DNA from: CAZEIW01 sp964512305 | GTDB taxonomy: Bacteria; Pseudomonadota; Gammaproteobacteria; Burkholderiales; Burkholderiaceae_F | Direction of reading: 5' to 3' | DNA: 43,976 nt | NCBI GenBank assembly: GCA_964512305.1 | Contig: CAZEIW010000071.1 | Span: forward strand, 1-43,976 | In this document: positions 30,085-38,485 of the stretch, piece by piece | Layout of the letters: every line of letters starts with the position of its first letter | Numbering within the stretch: the first letter of the stretch is position 1 | The notes under the pieces: model-generated | What the model saw: only the letters and a program-made list of their open reading frames with translations | Told to the model about the DNA's origin: nothing | Database searches by the model: none | Made by a program: the position numbers and the translations under genes

Positions 30085-32422
30085 CGGTTCGCGCCCGCGC
30101 GAGGATGGCGGAGAAGACCAGGGCGAGGAAGGCGCCCAGGCCGACGGTCGTGCCGATGGCCGACAGCACCGGCACCTTGGAAAGACCGAGCACGCCGAAG
30201 CTGCCCACGGTGGTGAGATTCGCGACGACCAGCGACACCTGTGTCCGGCGGCGCTCCGCCGGGCTGCCGGCGAGCGCACCGCTATCGAAGAACAGCGCGT
30301 AATTGGACCCTACCGCGACCACCAGGAGCAAGCCCACCAGATGCAGGATCGTCAGCTGGACACCTGCCAGCAGCAGGCCGGCGGTCACGCAGAGCACGGC
30401 GCAGCCGAGCGGAACCGCGACCCGCAGCGTGCGCGGCACCGAGCGCAGCGAGATCAGGAGCAGCCCGACGATGGCGAGCGAACCCAATCCCGACAGCAGC
30501 AGGGCTTCGTGCAGGTAGTTGTCGAACAGATCGGTCGCCTCGGCCAGGAGGTCGATCACCGCGACGTCCGCCAGACCGTGCGCCGCCAGCGCGGAGGCGA
30601 CCCGATCGATCTCGATCGTGCCGTCGCCGGGGCCGGTTGCAGCGGCGCGCAGCGGCAGCAGCACGAGGCAGTCCCGGTCGCGCCTGACCAGGAGCGAATC
30701 CGCCAGCAAGGCCAGCGATGTCCCGTCGAGGTCCGTTCGCGCCAGAGGCGCCCGGGTTCGCGCTGCCTCGAGGTCCGAGAGAAAACCCTCGAGCCGCCCG
30801 GCCCTGATCGGCAATCCCTCGAGCGCACGCGCCAGGCGCAGGCGGGCCTGTTCGGCGTCGGGCAGCGCGGCCTGGCGGGCGCGCTGCAAAGCGCTGCTCG
30901 GCAGCACCAGCGCCGGCGAGTTGAAGCCACCGAGCGTGCCTTCGTCGGTCAGCCGTTGCAGCACCGCGCCGGTGCGCTCGGCGCCCTGCAATGCCGCCTC
31001 GGGGTCCGGGGCCGTGAACGCGGCGACGTAGCGCATGTCCTGCGAGCCCATGTCGGTTCGCAGCTCGACGTCGAGGCGCTGGTCGGCCTCGGAAACCGGG
31101 CTCAGCGCGGAGAGTTTGCGGTTCCAGATGCTGCCGGCATGCAGGGCGATCACCGCGCCGGCCGCCAGCAGCAGAGCCAGGATCGCCCAGCGCAGGCGCG
31201 CCGCGCGGCCGATGACGGCGTCCAGCGCGATCCCCGCTTGCGACAGGTCGCGCATGACGAGCCGCTGCGGAATCACGACGGGCAGCACGTAGCGGGTGAC
31301 GAGCGCGGCGGCGATCAGTCCGGTGATCGAGTACAGGCCCAGTTGAGCCAGCCCCGGGAAGTCCGACCAGAGCAGCGCGGCGAATCCCGCGATCGAGGTC
31401 AGAACGCCGAGGCGGATGGTGCGCCAGAACGCGGCCGGATTCGCGCTGCCGGAGCGCTGGATGAAGAAATAGATCGAATAGTCGACGGCTTCGCCGATCA
31501 GCGTGGTGCCGAATGCGAGCGTGAGGCTGTGGACCTGGCCGAAGCCGAGGCTGACGGCGGCAATGCCGGCCAGCGCGCCGGAGACGACCGGCAGCAGGCC
31601 CAGCGCAAGCAGGGCGAACGACCGGTAGACGGCGAGCAGCAGGCAGGCGACCAGCGCGATGCTCGCTGCGGCGAGGCGGCTCACTTCGCCCTCGATCGTG
31701 CTGCGCGAGGCGACGGCGAACACGCTGGTGCCGCTGAGCACGAGGCGCGTATCGGCCCCGCGCCCTGGAATCGCCTCGAAAGTCCGCCGGATGGCGTCGA
31801 TCGCCCGCGCCTGAGCATCGATGTCGGAGCCCGGCGCGCGCAGTTGCGCGAGCAGCAGCGCGCGCCGGCCGTCGCGCGATGCCCATGCGCCTTCGACGCT
31901 GCGTGGCCGGCTTTCGCGGGCGAACTGCCCGGTGACCTGGAGCGCCTCGCCGGTCGGGTCGCGCGCCAGCGTTCGCTTGAGGATGAGGCCGGCACTGCCG
32001 GCGAGCGCCTCCAGCGAGTCGGCGATCGCCTCGTGCAGCCCCTTGGCGGTGAAGCGCTCGCGCGTGACGGCGGGACTGAGCAGGTAGCGGTTGTCGAAGA
32101 AGTAGGCGAGATCGCGCTCCTGGACGCTGTCCTCGCCGTTTTGCACGCCGACGAACAGATCGCCCGCCCGCAGCCCCGCCGCGAGCGCGCGCGACAGGCG
32201 TGCGCGCTCGGGCGGGTCGCCGCCTTCGATGCCGATCATCACCAGCCGCGCGACGATGCCGTGGCGCAGCTGGTCCAGCAGCAGCTGCTGGCGCGCCGTC
32301 GGTGCGCGCGGCATGAAGGCGGACATGTCCGACGCGAAGCGCGCTTGCGCGATGACCGCCGCCGCGAGGGCGAGCGCGGCCAGCCAGGCCGCCAGCGGCA
32401 GGCGGCGCGCCGCCCGCGTCAT
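30068..32422 (-). CDS. MMPL/RND-type lipid exporter of the polyene cluster
   Basis: A 784-residue inner-membrane transporter of the MMPL/RND superfamily with two repeats. Each has one leading transmembrane helix, a large periplasmic loop (about 30-240 and 420-620), then five helices. The first membrane block carries LTLAFGTTLIGEAVDYSIYFF with the intramembrane Asp typical of proton-driven members; in the second repeat the matching place reads VVAVGSNYALFF. APE and xanthomonadin-type clusters have one such transporter, thought to move the polyene lipid out of the inner membrane. ATG 32422 overlaps the LolA-like stop (ATGA), suggesting a working pair with that carrier. Confidence 0.88.
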   Translation of the reverse strand: MTRAARRLPLAAWLAALALAAAVIAQARFASDMSAFMPRAPTARQQLLLDQLRHGIVARLVMIGIEGGDPPERARLSRALAAGLRAGDLFVGVQNGEDSVQERDLAYFFDNRYLLSPAVTRERFTAKGLHEAIADSLEALAGSAGLILKRTLARDPTGEALQVTGQFARESRPRSVEGAWASRDGRRALLLAQLRAPGSDIDAQARAIDAIRRTFEAIPGRGADTRLVLSGTSVFAVASRSTIEGEVSRLAAASIALVACLLLAVYRSFALLALGLLPVVSGALAGIAAVSLGFGQVHSLTLAFGTTLIGEAVDYSIYFFIQRSGSANPAAFWRTIRLGVLTSIAGFAALLWSDFPGLAQLGLYSITGLIAAALVTRYVLPVVIPQRLVMRDLSQAGIALDAVIGRAARLRWAILALLLAAGAVIALHAGSIWNRKLSALSPVSEADQRLDVELRTDMGSQDMRYVAAFTAPDPEAALQGAERTGAVLQRLTDEGTLGGFNSPALVLPSSALQRARQAALPDAEQARLRLARALEGLPIRAGRLEGFLSDLEAARTRAPLARTDLDGTSLALLADSLLVRRDRDCLVLLPLRAAATGPGDGTIEIDRVASALAAHGLADVAVIDLLAEATDLFDNYLHEALLLSGLGSLAIVGLLLISLRSVPRTLRVAVPLGCAVLCVTAGLLLAGVQLTILHLVGLLLVVAVGSNYALFFDSGALAGSPAERRRTQVSLVVANLTTVGSFGVLGLSKVPVLSAIGTTVGLGAFLALVFSAILARARTDADRR

Positions 32423-33006
32423 GGGCCGGGGATCCTCGTGATCGCCATCTGGAAACGGTCGCCGTCGGCCGATTCGAAGTCGATCGCTTTCACGTCGTCG
32501 CGCAGGCCGCGGATGCGGATCCGGCTGATGACCTTGAGCATGGCCGGGCGCGTCGGGATCAGCACCAGCTGCCAGGCGTCGGCCGACCCGCTCAGGTCGA
32601 GACGGTAGCTGGCCTCCAGCGCGGTGCGGTCGCCGGCGAGCGTGCCCCGGACGCTCTCGACGAAAGCCGAGATCTCGGGGTGGTCGCTCAGGCTGATGAC
32701 GACCGGACGCTTGCCGGGTTGCTCGATCGTGAGGCTGTCGCCCTGCAGCACCACCGACTCCGGCTTCGGCTTGAAGGTCAGTTTCTCCAGCCGGTCGGGC
32801 GCCGCGAACACGAGCTCGCCCGAGGACTCGACGGGCCGGTCGACGATGCCGATCGTCCGGGTCTCGACGAAGCTGGCCCGGGCGGCCTTGGTCTTCGCGA
32901 GCAGGCCCATCAGGTCGTCGATCTGCCAGCCTTCGCCCGCCGCCGGAAGGGACGCGAGCGCCACCAGCAGGCCCGCCGCGAGCCGCAGCGGAGTCTTCTC
33001 AATCAC
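32419..33006 (-). CDS. LolA-like outer-membrane lipid carrier protein
   Basis: A 195-residue periplasmic protein with a signal peptide ending near PAAGEG. The LolA-like half-barrel is shown by ARASFVETRTIGIVDRPVESSGELVFAAPDRLEKLTFKPKPESVVLQGDSL. Members of this family in APE clusters are proposed to carry the hydrophobic product across the periplasm, as LolA does for lipoproteins. The gene overlaps the LpxL-like gene by eight bases upstream and the MMPL gene by four bases downstream. Confidence 0.85.
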   Translation of the reverse strand: MIEKTPLRLAAGLLVALASLPAAGEGWQIDDLMGLLAKTKAARASFVETRTIGIVDRPVESSGELVFAAPDRLEKLTFKPKPESVVLQGDSLTIEQPGKRPVVISLSDHPEISAFVESVRGTLAGDRTALEASYRLDLSGSADAWQLVLIPTRPAMLKVISRIRIRGLRDDVKAIDFESADGDRFQMAITRIPGP

Positions 33007-33934
33007 GGCGGGCCGGCCCCCAGAAATCGAAGAAGTTGAACCAGTTCATCGGCGCGGACCGGCAGTGCCGCTCGAGCGCGGCCACGTATTTCTCGAGGAT
33101 CTGGCGCGCCGCGCCGTCGCGGGCGGCCGCATCCGCCGGTCGCCCCTCGGCCAGCGCTTCGAAGTGCACGTCATAGCGATTGCCGCCGCGGTACAGCCCC
33201 GCCATGAAGAAGACCGGATATCCCAGCATCGCCGCCATGCGAAACGGACCTTCCGGAAAGTTCGCCGGCGACCCGAGGAACGGCACGCTGACGTACTGCC
33301 CGGGACCGGTCGCGCGATCGGCGAGCAGCCCGATCATCGTCCCTTCCTGGAGCTTGCGGTGCAGCGTGAGCATCGCTTCCATCTGGCCGAGCACGACGAT
33401 GTCAGGCGCGACCCGCGGATTGATCGCGGCCAGCGCCGAGCCGATGCGCCGCGCATTCTCCGGATACATCGCCATGCACACGTTCAGGCCGGCGTTGTGG
33501 CGGGCGAGCGTGCGCAGGATCTCGAAGCTCCCCAAGTGCGCGCCGAACAGGAGGAAGCCCTTCCCGGCGGCCTGCAGCGCGTGCAGCGGCTCGGTCCCCG
33601 CCGTCCGGGTGTCGAACAGATCGTGCCGGTCGCTCAGCAGGAAGATGCGGTCGTGGATCGTGCTGGAAAAGGCGAGCACGTGGCGGTAGAGGTCGAGCGC
33701 GGAGACGCGCCGCGGGAGCACGCGCGCGAGATACGCGCGCGAGGCCCTGCGGGCCGCGGGGACGGCCAGCACGAAGTAAAGCGCGATGCCGTACACGACG
33801 CCTCGCGTCAGCCGGCGCCCCAGCAGCAGGGACAGCCTGCACATCACGCGCAGCCAGAAGGCGCTGCCCCGCTCCTCGCGCCGCATCCATTCGGGCGTCC
33901 GTGCCGCCGCGGACCGTCCGGGCCGAGCGCTCAT
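32999..33934 (-). CDS. LpxL/HtrB-like acyltransferase
   Basis: A 311-residue protein of the lipid A acyltransferase family. The catalytic HxxxxE motif is HLGSFE in LLFGAHLGSFEIL, with family blocks GLLADRATGPGQYVSVPFLG and FPEGPFRMA following, and an N-terminal hydrophobic anchor around residues 35-60. It probably transfers an acyl group, polyene or fatty acid, from ACP to the lipid anchor. Start ATG 33934 overlaps the upstream dehydratase stop (ATGA). Together with the PlsC-type enzyme at 21290 the cluster has two acyltransferases, enough to attach two chains. Confidence 0.86.
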   Translation of the reverse strand: MSARPGRSAAARTPEWMRREERGSAFWLRVMCRLSLLLGRRLTRGVVYGIALYFVLAVPAARRASRAYLARVLPRRVSALDLYRHVLAFSSTIHDRIFLLSDRHDLFDTRTAGTEPLHALQAAGKGFLLFGAHLGSFEILRTLARHNAGLNVCMAMYPENARRIGSALAAINPRVAPDIVVLGQMEAMLTLHRKLQEGTMIGLLADRATGPGQYVSVPFLGSPANFPEGPFRMAAMLGYPVFFMAGLYRGGNRYDVHFEALAEGRPADAAARDGAARQILEKYVAALERHCRSAPMNWFNFFDFWGPARRD

Positions 33935-34224
33935 CGGGCTGCCTTGGTCAGGAAACGGCCGCTCGCGATCGTCCGCGTGCCGCTCAGGATCTCGAAGCGG
34001 ACCGTGCCAGCGTCGACTTCGTAGGCGAGCTCGAGCGGGTCCCCGGGCTGCGCCGGACTGAGGAACTTCGCCGCCGGCAGGCCGCAAAGGCTGAGCCCGG
34101 TCGCCGTTTCGACGGCCCGCTGGGCGCGGTCGAGCAGAAGCACGCCGGGAACGATCGGGTGGCCCGGGAAATGACCCTCGAAAGCAGGATGGTCCGCCTC
34201 GACGGCGAGCGGCACGCGGGGCAT
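33931..34224 (-). CDS. FabZ-like hotdog dehydratase (ApeI-type)
   Basis: A 97-residue hotdog protein with FEGHFPGHPIVPGVLLLDRAQ, the FabZ/FabA catalytic segment. The His of GHFPGHP is present; the acidic residue on the central helix is Asp in LLLDRA where FabZ has Glu. The rest, KFLSPAQPGDPLELAYEVDAG and a final strand, is short but complete. APE systems use an ApeI/ApeP heteromeric dehydratase, and this would be the ApeI half. ATG 34224 follows the ligase stop by one base (TGAGATG); a TTG at 34242 would add six residues. Confidence 0.82.
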   Translation of the reverse strand: MPRVPLAVEADHPAFEGHFPGHPIVPGVLLLDRAQRAVETATGLSLCGLPAAKFLSPAQPGDPLELAYEVDAGTVRFEILSGTRTIASGRFLTKAAR

Positions 34225-34225
34225 C

Positions 34226-35572
34226 TCAGGCTCGACCGCCAAGATGCCTGGCTTTGAGGGCCGCCATGTCCCGCGCGGGAATCTTGCCGTTCCGATCGCG
34301 CGGCAACGCGTCGACGAACACGATCGGCCGCGGCAGGAAAACGGGATCCAGATGCGGGCGCAACGCCGCGAGGATCTGCGGCGCCGTCAGACCGGGTGCA
34401 ACGACAAAGGCGGCCAGGCGGGTGACTTCATCGCCGCTGACGTCCTCGGGAACGCAAAAGGCGGCGTCGAGCACGCCGTGCACGCCCAGGATGATGCGGT
34501 CGAGGTATGCGAGCGAGCTGCGCTTGCCGACGATGTTGACCATGTCGGAGTTCCGGCCCAGCAGCTTGAAGCGGCCCTGACCGATCAACTCGATCGCGTC
34601 GCTGAGCGCCTGCTCGAACGCCAGGCTTGGTCCCGCGGCGGACGTGGTGCCCATGTGCTGTCGCAGCGAGATGCCGGGGTAGGTCTGCCATTCGAGCTCG
34701 GTCGCGGGCCGCCGCGTTGCGAGCTGGCCGGTCTCGGTGGAGCCGTAGATCTCCATCAGCGGCGCGCCGAACCTCGCTTCGACGTCGCGCGCCAGCTCCT
34801 GGGACAGCGGTGCCGTCGCCGAAAGCACGGCTGCGAGCGGAGGAATCTCGAGCGCGGATTCGAGCAGCTTGCGAAGATGAAAAGGCGTCGTGACAAGAAG
34901 GCGTGGCGCGGGCAGTTCCGCCAGCGCCTCGATCACGTCGGCCGGAAAGTAGGGCAGGCGCGCGCTCAATCGGCCGCCGCCCAGCACCGGGAGGAGCACG
35001 GTCGACTCCAGCCCGTACATGTGCTGGAACGGCACCGTGCCCACGACCGCGCACGGCCCGCCGGCCGCCGCCCAGAGGCGATCGGCCTCGGCGGCCGCGC
35101 CGGCATGCATCATGCCGAAGGTCTTGTCGTGCGGCTGCGGCCTGCCGGTGGTTCCGGAGGTGAAGACGCGCGCGATCCGGCGCTCGAACGGGATCCGCGG
35201 CACCGCAGTCGGGGAACCGCCGCCCGGCGCGTCGGCGGCCGGGACGCGGAAGTAGGGCAGGCGGTCGAACGGGGCCCCGGCCTGGTCTCCGAGGCACAGC
35301 AGTCCCGGGACCTCCGCCTGCAATTCGGCGATCATCTCGGGCGCGGTCGAGTTCGGCAGCAGGCTCAGCACGTCGCGCGCGATGGTTGCGAAGAAGCTCA
35401 CCGTGAACCAGTAGCGGTCCCGGCACAAGTTCAGGACGTGGCCGGTCCGCGGCAGGCGCTCGGCCAGCGCGAGCACTTCGTGCAGGAACTCCGCCCGGCC
35501 GACGGGGCGTCCGCCGCGGTGCGCCAGCACCGCTTCCGGGTCGGAATCGGGGATCAGCGGCAGCGCGTCCAT
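34226..35572 (-). CDS. AMP-dependent acyl/aryl ligase (ApeH-type)
   Basis: A 448-residue adenylating enzyme. The P-loop is FTSGTTGRPQPHDK near residue 140, core motif YGSTETGQ is present, as is the RNSDMVNIVGKRSS hinge region and the C-terminal catalytic Lys in DRNGKIPARD. It is shorter than typical acyl-CoA synthetases, as is usual for the APE starter-loading enzyme. It should activate an aromatic acid such as 4-hydroxybenzoate, or a fatty acid, for transfer to an ACP. The substrate is inferred from cluster type. ATG 35572 lies five bases after the COG4648 stop. Confidence 0.87.
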   Translation of the reverse strand: MDALPLIPDSDPEAVLAHRGGRPVGRAEFLHEVLALAERLPRTGHVLNLCRDRYWFTVSFFATIARDVLSLLPNSTAPEMIAELQAEVPGLLCLGDQAGAPFDRLPYFRVPAADAPGGGSPTAVPRIPFERRIARVFTSGTTGRPQPHDKTFGMMHAGAAAEADRLWAAAGGPCAVVGTVPFQHMYGLESTVLLPVLGGGRLSARLPYFPADVIEALAELPAPRLLVTTPFHLRKLLESALEIPPLAAVLSATAPLSQELARDVEARFGAPLMEIYGSTETGQLATRRPATELEWQTYPGISLRQHMGTTSAAGPSLAFEQALSDAIELIGQGRFKLLGRNSDMVNIVGKRSSLAYLDRIILGVHGVLDAAFCVPEDVSGDEVTRLAAFVVAPGLTAPQILAALRPHLDPVFLPRPIVFVDALPRDRNGKIPARDMAALKARHLGGRA

Positions 35573-35577
35573 GAGCT

Positions 35578-36234
35578 TCAGCGCGCGCTCTTGCGGCGAC
35601 TGAATTCCTGATACGCGCGAATCGTCTCGACGACGCTCACGTGGGGGCGATCCGGCAGGACGCGCTGGCGGACCAGGTACTCCCCGACGAACATCGCCCC
35701 GAGCAGCGGTGCCGTCAGCAGGTTGGCGAACACCGACCACAGTTCGATCGGGCCGAGGAAGAACAGCAGCACCGAAACCAGCGCGACGACCCCGAAAAAG
35801 ATCGTCCAGGCGAGCGTGACCTTCCACGTGTAGCGGAAGTAGCTCGCGTCGAGCGGCGCGCTGATCACCACGCTGGCGATGCGCGAGCACAGGGCCGCGG
35901 AATGGGCGCCGGCGAGCGTGCTGCCGAATGCGATGCACAACAGGGTCATCGCGCCGGCATGCTGGACGAAATACAGCCACGCGGCATGGCTTCGGAGCTG
36001 GTCCAGGTTCAGGACGAAGAGGGCGGCGCAGGCAACGCAGGCCAGCAGTGCCAGCGCGCGCGCCCGCGAATGCCAGGCCGCCACCAGGGCGACCGCGCCG
36101 AGCGGGGTGATGCCGATGAAGATGCCGAGCAGCGGAGCCCGCTCAGACGCCGCGGTCAGGTAACCCAGTCCAAGATAGACGGCGCCGGCCGCCGAGACCA
36201 GAGCGAGGCGCAGCACCCTGCTGGCGGAAATCAC
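35578..36234 (-). CDS. COG4648-like multi-pass membrane protein
   Basis: A 218-residue protein with about seven hydrophobic segments and the signature LDQLRSHAAWLYFVQHAGAMTLLCIAFGSTL. The C-terminal cytoplasmic tail holds HVSVVETIRAYQEFSRRK. This family is found beside the ACP and ligase genes in APE and related clusters, and its role is not known. It overlaps the ACP stop by four bases (ATGA) and is five bases before the ligase gene, so it belongs to the same transcript. Confidence 0.8.
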   Translation of the reverse strand: MISASRVLRLALVSAAGAVYLGLGYLTAASERAPLLGIFIGITPLGAVALVAAWHSRARALALLACVACAALFVLNLDQLRSHAAWLYFVQHAGAMTLLCIAFGSTLAGAHSAALCSRIASVVISAPLDASYFRYTWKVTLAWTIFFGVVALVSVLLFFLGPIELWSVFANLLTAPLLGAMFVGEYLVRQRVLPDRPHVSVVETIRAYQEFSRRKSAR

Positions 36235-36521
36235 TTTGTGCGATGTTCGGCAATGTAGGCGGTCAGGCTGCGCAGCGACTTGAAGATGTGGTAATTGTCC
36301 TCGCTCTCGGCCTTGAGCTGGATGCCGAATTGCTTCGACACCACCAGGGCGACTTCGAGGATGTCAATCGAGTCCAAGCCGAGTCCCTCGCCGTAGAGCG
36401 GATCCTCGGGGCGGATTTCCCCGGCGCCGACTTCGAGATTCAGCGCCGTCACGATCATTTCGGCGACCTCGCGCTCGAGGGAGGTATCCGGCGACGATGG
36501 CGCGGTTGCGTACGGATTCAT
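36231..36521 (-). CDS. Acyl carrier protein (APE cluster, left arm)
   Basis: A 96-residue acyl carrier protein with phosphopantetheine site Ser51 in GLGLDSIDILE, followed by VALVVSKQFGIQLK. A 15-residue polar N-terminal extension precedes helix 1. The GLGLDS(I/L)DxLE form and the DNYHIFKSLRSLTAYI end are characteristic of the APE/ApeE-like carrier. It is the first gene of the leftward arm. There is no strong ribosome site before ATG 36521 (ACTTCAG), so initiation may depend on a short leader. Confidence 0.87.
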   Translation of the reverse strand: MNPYATAPSSPDTSLEREVAEMIVTALNLEVGAGEIRPEDPLYGEGLGLDSIDILEVALVVSKQFGIQLKAESEDNYHIFKSLRSLTAYIAEHRTK

Positions 36522-36749
36522 CTGAAGTTATACGGAGTGTCGCGACGATCATAATCCGCCGGTGCTGGCGTCGAACCGCGGCTGCTTGCGGCAAAGACCA
36601 CTCCGCAGACGGGCCCTCATTGTATTTCATGGCGTCGCGGACAATGGTGCGAACGGAGGTTGCGCGGGAAATCACGCGCGGCGCGCGCAATCGGGGCACG
36701 GTTGATCACGCTGCGCTGCACCCGCTGCCGATTTCGTCTTGTGAAACGA
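36522..36749 (-). promoter_or_regulatory. Leader and probable promoter region of the leftward polyene operon
   Basis: This 228-base gap must hold the promoter for the 14-gene leftward arm. On the minus strand TATGAT (36553-36548) and TACAAT (36624-36619) each match five of six -10 bases, but neither has a good -35 at 16-18 bases. The palindrome GTCGCGAC (36539-36546) lies between the nearer one and the start codon. The region is more AT-rich than its surroundings. Exact promoter position is uncertain. Confidence 0.35.
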
Positions 36750-37493
36750 TCAGGCCGATGAACGCGTCACAAGGCCCAAGTCGAACCGCGCACCGTACCC
36801 TGGCCCCGCCTCGGTCAGCGCCAGAAGCAGCCTCGCCCCGCCACCCTCGCGGAACAAGCGGTCCTCCTCGTTGCGGGCGCGCCGGCCAGCGCGCTGACGA
36901 TAGGCGGGGTGATCGAGCACGCGGTCGGTGATCGAATCCGCGAAGTAGAACTGAGACGTGAACTCGGGGCCGCGCGCGGAATCGCGATCGGCACGTACCT
37001 TGACGTGGAGGTGAACCGCGCGGTCCCGGTACCAGCCCGGATAGATCGTGTTGAAGCGGACGACCCCGCTTGCATCCGTCACCTGGAAGCCGCGCAGATA
37101 CCGGCTTCCGATCGACGAGTAGCGCCAGTCTTTGGTATCCGAATAGGTGCCCTGGGCGTCGCAGTGCCACAAGTCGACGGTCGCGCCTGCCAGAGGCCGG
37201 CACCCGGAGCCGTCGATCGACGCGACGCGGATTTCCAGTGCCAGCGGCACGCCCTCCTTGATCGCGCCCGTGGACGGATCCGAGCGCAGGTCGGAACGGT
37301 TCAGGTGCTCGTCGACGAAGTACGGCCCTTCGGTCTGCTCCGGGGTCGGGACGCAGGCATGCGACCCGGAAAGCAGCGCGACCTGCCGGGCGCTGGAGCG
37401 CCATGCGAACGCTGCGACGCCGGCAGCGCCGAGCGCGCCGAGCAGGTGCCGCCGCCCCCGCGTCGGGACGCGCGCGCTTGCGGCTGCCTTCAC
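36750..37493 (-). CDS. Exported intradiol ring-cleavage dioxygenase
   Basis: A 247-residue protein from GTG 37493. A twin-arginine-like leader (GRRHLLGALGAAGVAAFAW) suggests export in folded form with its metal. The intradiol dioxygenase core follows: TPEQTEGPYFVDE, LEIRVASIDGSGCRPLAGATVDLWHCDAQGTYSD, and the iron ligand block with Tyr155, His161 and His163 in YPGWYRDRAVHLHV; QFYFAD follows. Such enzymes use Fe(III) to open catechols between the hydroxyls. Exported members are less studied than cytoplasmic ones. The start overlaps the Sel1-protein stop (GTGA). It lies beside the polyene arm in the same direction but 228 bases away, so a link is uncertain. Confidence 0.85.
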   Translation of the reverse strand: MKAAASARVPTRGRRHLLGALGAAGVAAFAWRSSARQVALLSGSHACVPTPEQTEGPYFVDEHLNRSDLRSDPSTGAIKEGVPLALEIRVASIDGSGCRPLAGATVDLWHCDAQGTYSDTKDWRYSSIGSRYLRGFQVTDASGVVRFNTIYPGWYRDRAVHLHVKVRADRDSARGPEFTSQFYFADSITDRVLDHPAYRQRAGRRARNEEDRLFREGGGARLLLALTEAGPGYGARFDLGLVTRSSA

Positions 37494-38323
37494 GGGCTCG
37501 AGAACGTGCTCTTGCCCCGGACACCCGGGACGGCGTTGAACGCGCGCATGACGTCGGAGTTTTCGAGCGGGGCGAGGTCGACGTGCAGGTCGAGCGACAT
37601 CGACACCGGGGCGTCCTCGAGCTGCGCCCTGTCGGGCTTCGGCGTCGCGGCCAGCGCCTGCTGCCATGCGTCCTTGACGACGTGCACGACGTCGAGTCGC
37701 GCGTGGCGGATGTTCGTCCCGGTCGGCGGGTCGGCGCGCATCGCGAACTGAGGGCCGGGCCGCACCTGCAGGTCTCCGCTGGCAGCGCGGTATTCGACGA
37801 AGACGGTCCCGCCGGCGCCGAGATTGAGGAGGTCCGAGGGCAGAAGGTCGAAGGCGCGCTGCTCGGCGATGCGGCGCAGCGTGCCCGCGTACCCGAGCGT
37901 GTAGGCGCCGACGTGCCGGTCGCTGTCGAGCCCCGCGGCCCGGAACAGGTCGCCGGCGTCCTTGTAGCTTTGCTCGCCCGTCTCGCCCAGCCCGACCAGC
38001 GCGCCGAACTCCATCAGCGCGGCGTTGTTCCCCTTCTTGGCCGCGGCCGCGAAGTAGCTGGCCGCCTTGGTGTGATCGGTCTTCACGCAGGTACCGCGGT
38101 CGAGAAGGCGGCCGGCCCAGTAGAGCGACTCGGCGTCGCCGGCATTGATGCCCTTGTTCAGCGCATCGACCGAATCGGCGCAATCGCGGCGCCCGAGCGC
38201 TTCGACCGCCTGCTTTGCATACGCCCCGGTCTGCGAGAGGGCCGGGTTCGACCAGAGCGCGCAGGCGAGCACCAGCACAGTGGCCGCAAGCGTCGTCGAT
38301 TCGTTTGCGTGTTTTCGAGCCAT
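37490..38323 (-). CDS. Exported Sel1/TPR-repeat protein
   Basis: The 277-residue product begins with a signal peptide (LAATVLVLACALWSNPALSQ). Two to three Sel1-type helical repeats follow at about 38-130 (DAESLYWAGRLLDRG, KAASYFAAAAKKGNNAALMEFGAL, QSYKDAGDLFRAAG), where the short AxxxFxxAAxxG pattern is clear. The C-terminal half (about 165-277) is an unassigned beta-rich part (GTVFVEYRAASGDLQV, SMSLDLHVDLAPLENSD). Sel1 repeats generally mediate protein contacts. It is coupled to the dioxygenase gene and may hold that enzyme in the periplasm, which is inference. Confidence 0.72.
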   Translation of the reverse strand: MARKHANESTTLAATVLVLACALWSNPALSQTGAYAKQAVEALGRRDCADSVDALNKGINAGDAESLYWAGRLLDRGTCVKTDHTKAASYFAAAAKKGNNAALMEFGALVGLGETGEQSYKDAGDLFRAAGLDSDRHVGAYTLGYAGTLRRIAEQRAFDLLPSDLLNLGAGGTVFVEYRAASGDLQVRPGPQFAMRADPPTGTNIRHARLDVVHVVKDAWQQALAATPKPDRAQLEDAPVSMSLDLHVDLAPLENSDVMRAFNAVPGVRGKSTFSSP

Positions 38324-38485
38324 CGGTTCGATTCCCGCGGGCAGCGCACGGCGCGCGCGCGGATTGTCGCCGAAGATCGCCCGGGAGGGAATCTGGGAGC
38401 ATCGCAACCCGCCGTATCCTATGGGGAAGTGCACACATGGGAAGCGTCTGGCGCGAACGTGCTGGCCGGGGAGGCGGGCGGGTCG

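Noticed and set aside
29921..32608. 895-codon open frame on the plus strand opposite the MMPL gene
   Set aside because: It is Arg/Gln-rich with no recognisable domain and mirrors a clear transporter on the other strand; long antisense frames are common at this GC content.
36738..36773. CTTGTGA/TCACAAG inverted repeat at the dioxygenase 3' end
   Set aside because: The 22-base loop and the lack of a T run make it a weak terminator candidate; likely chance.
36497..36931. 144-codon plus-strand frame across the ACP leader and dioxygenase end
   Set aside because: Very rich in Arg, Ser and Pro, overlaps a clear minus-strand gene, and has no domain.
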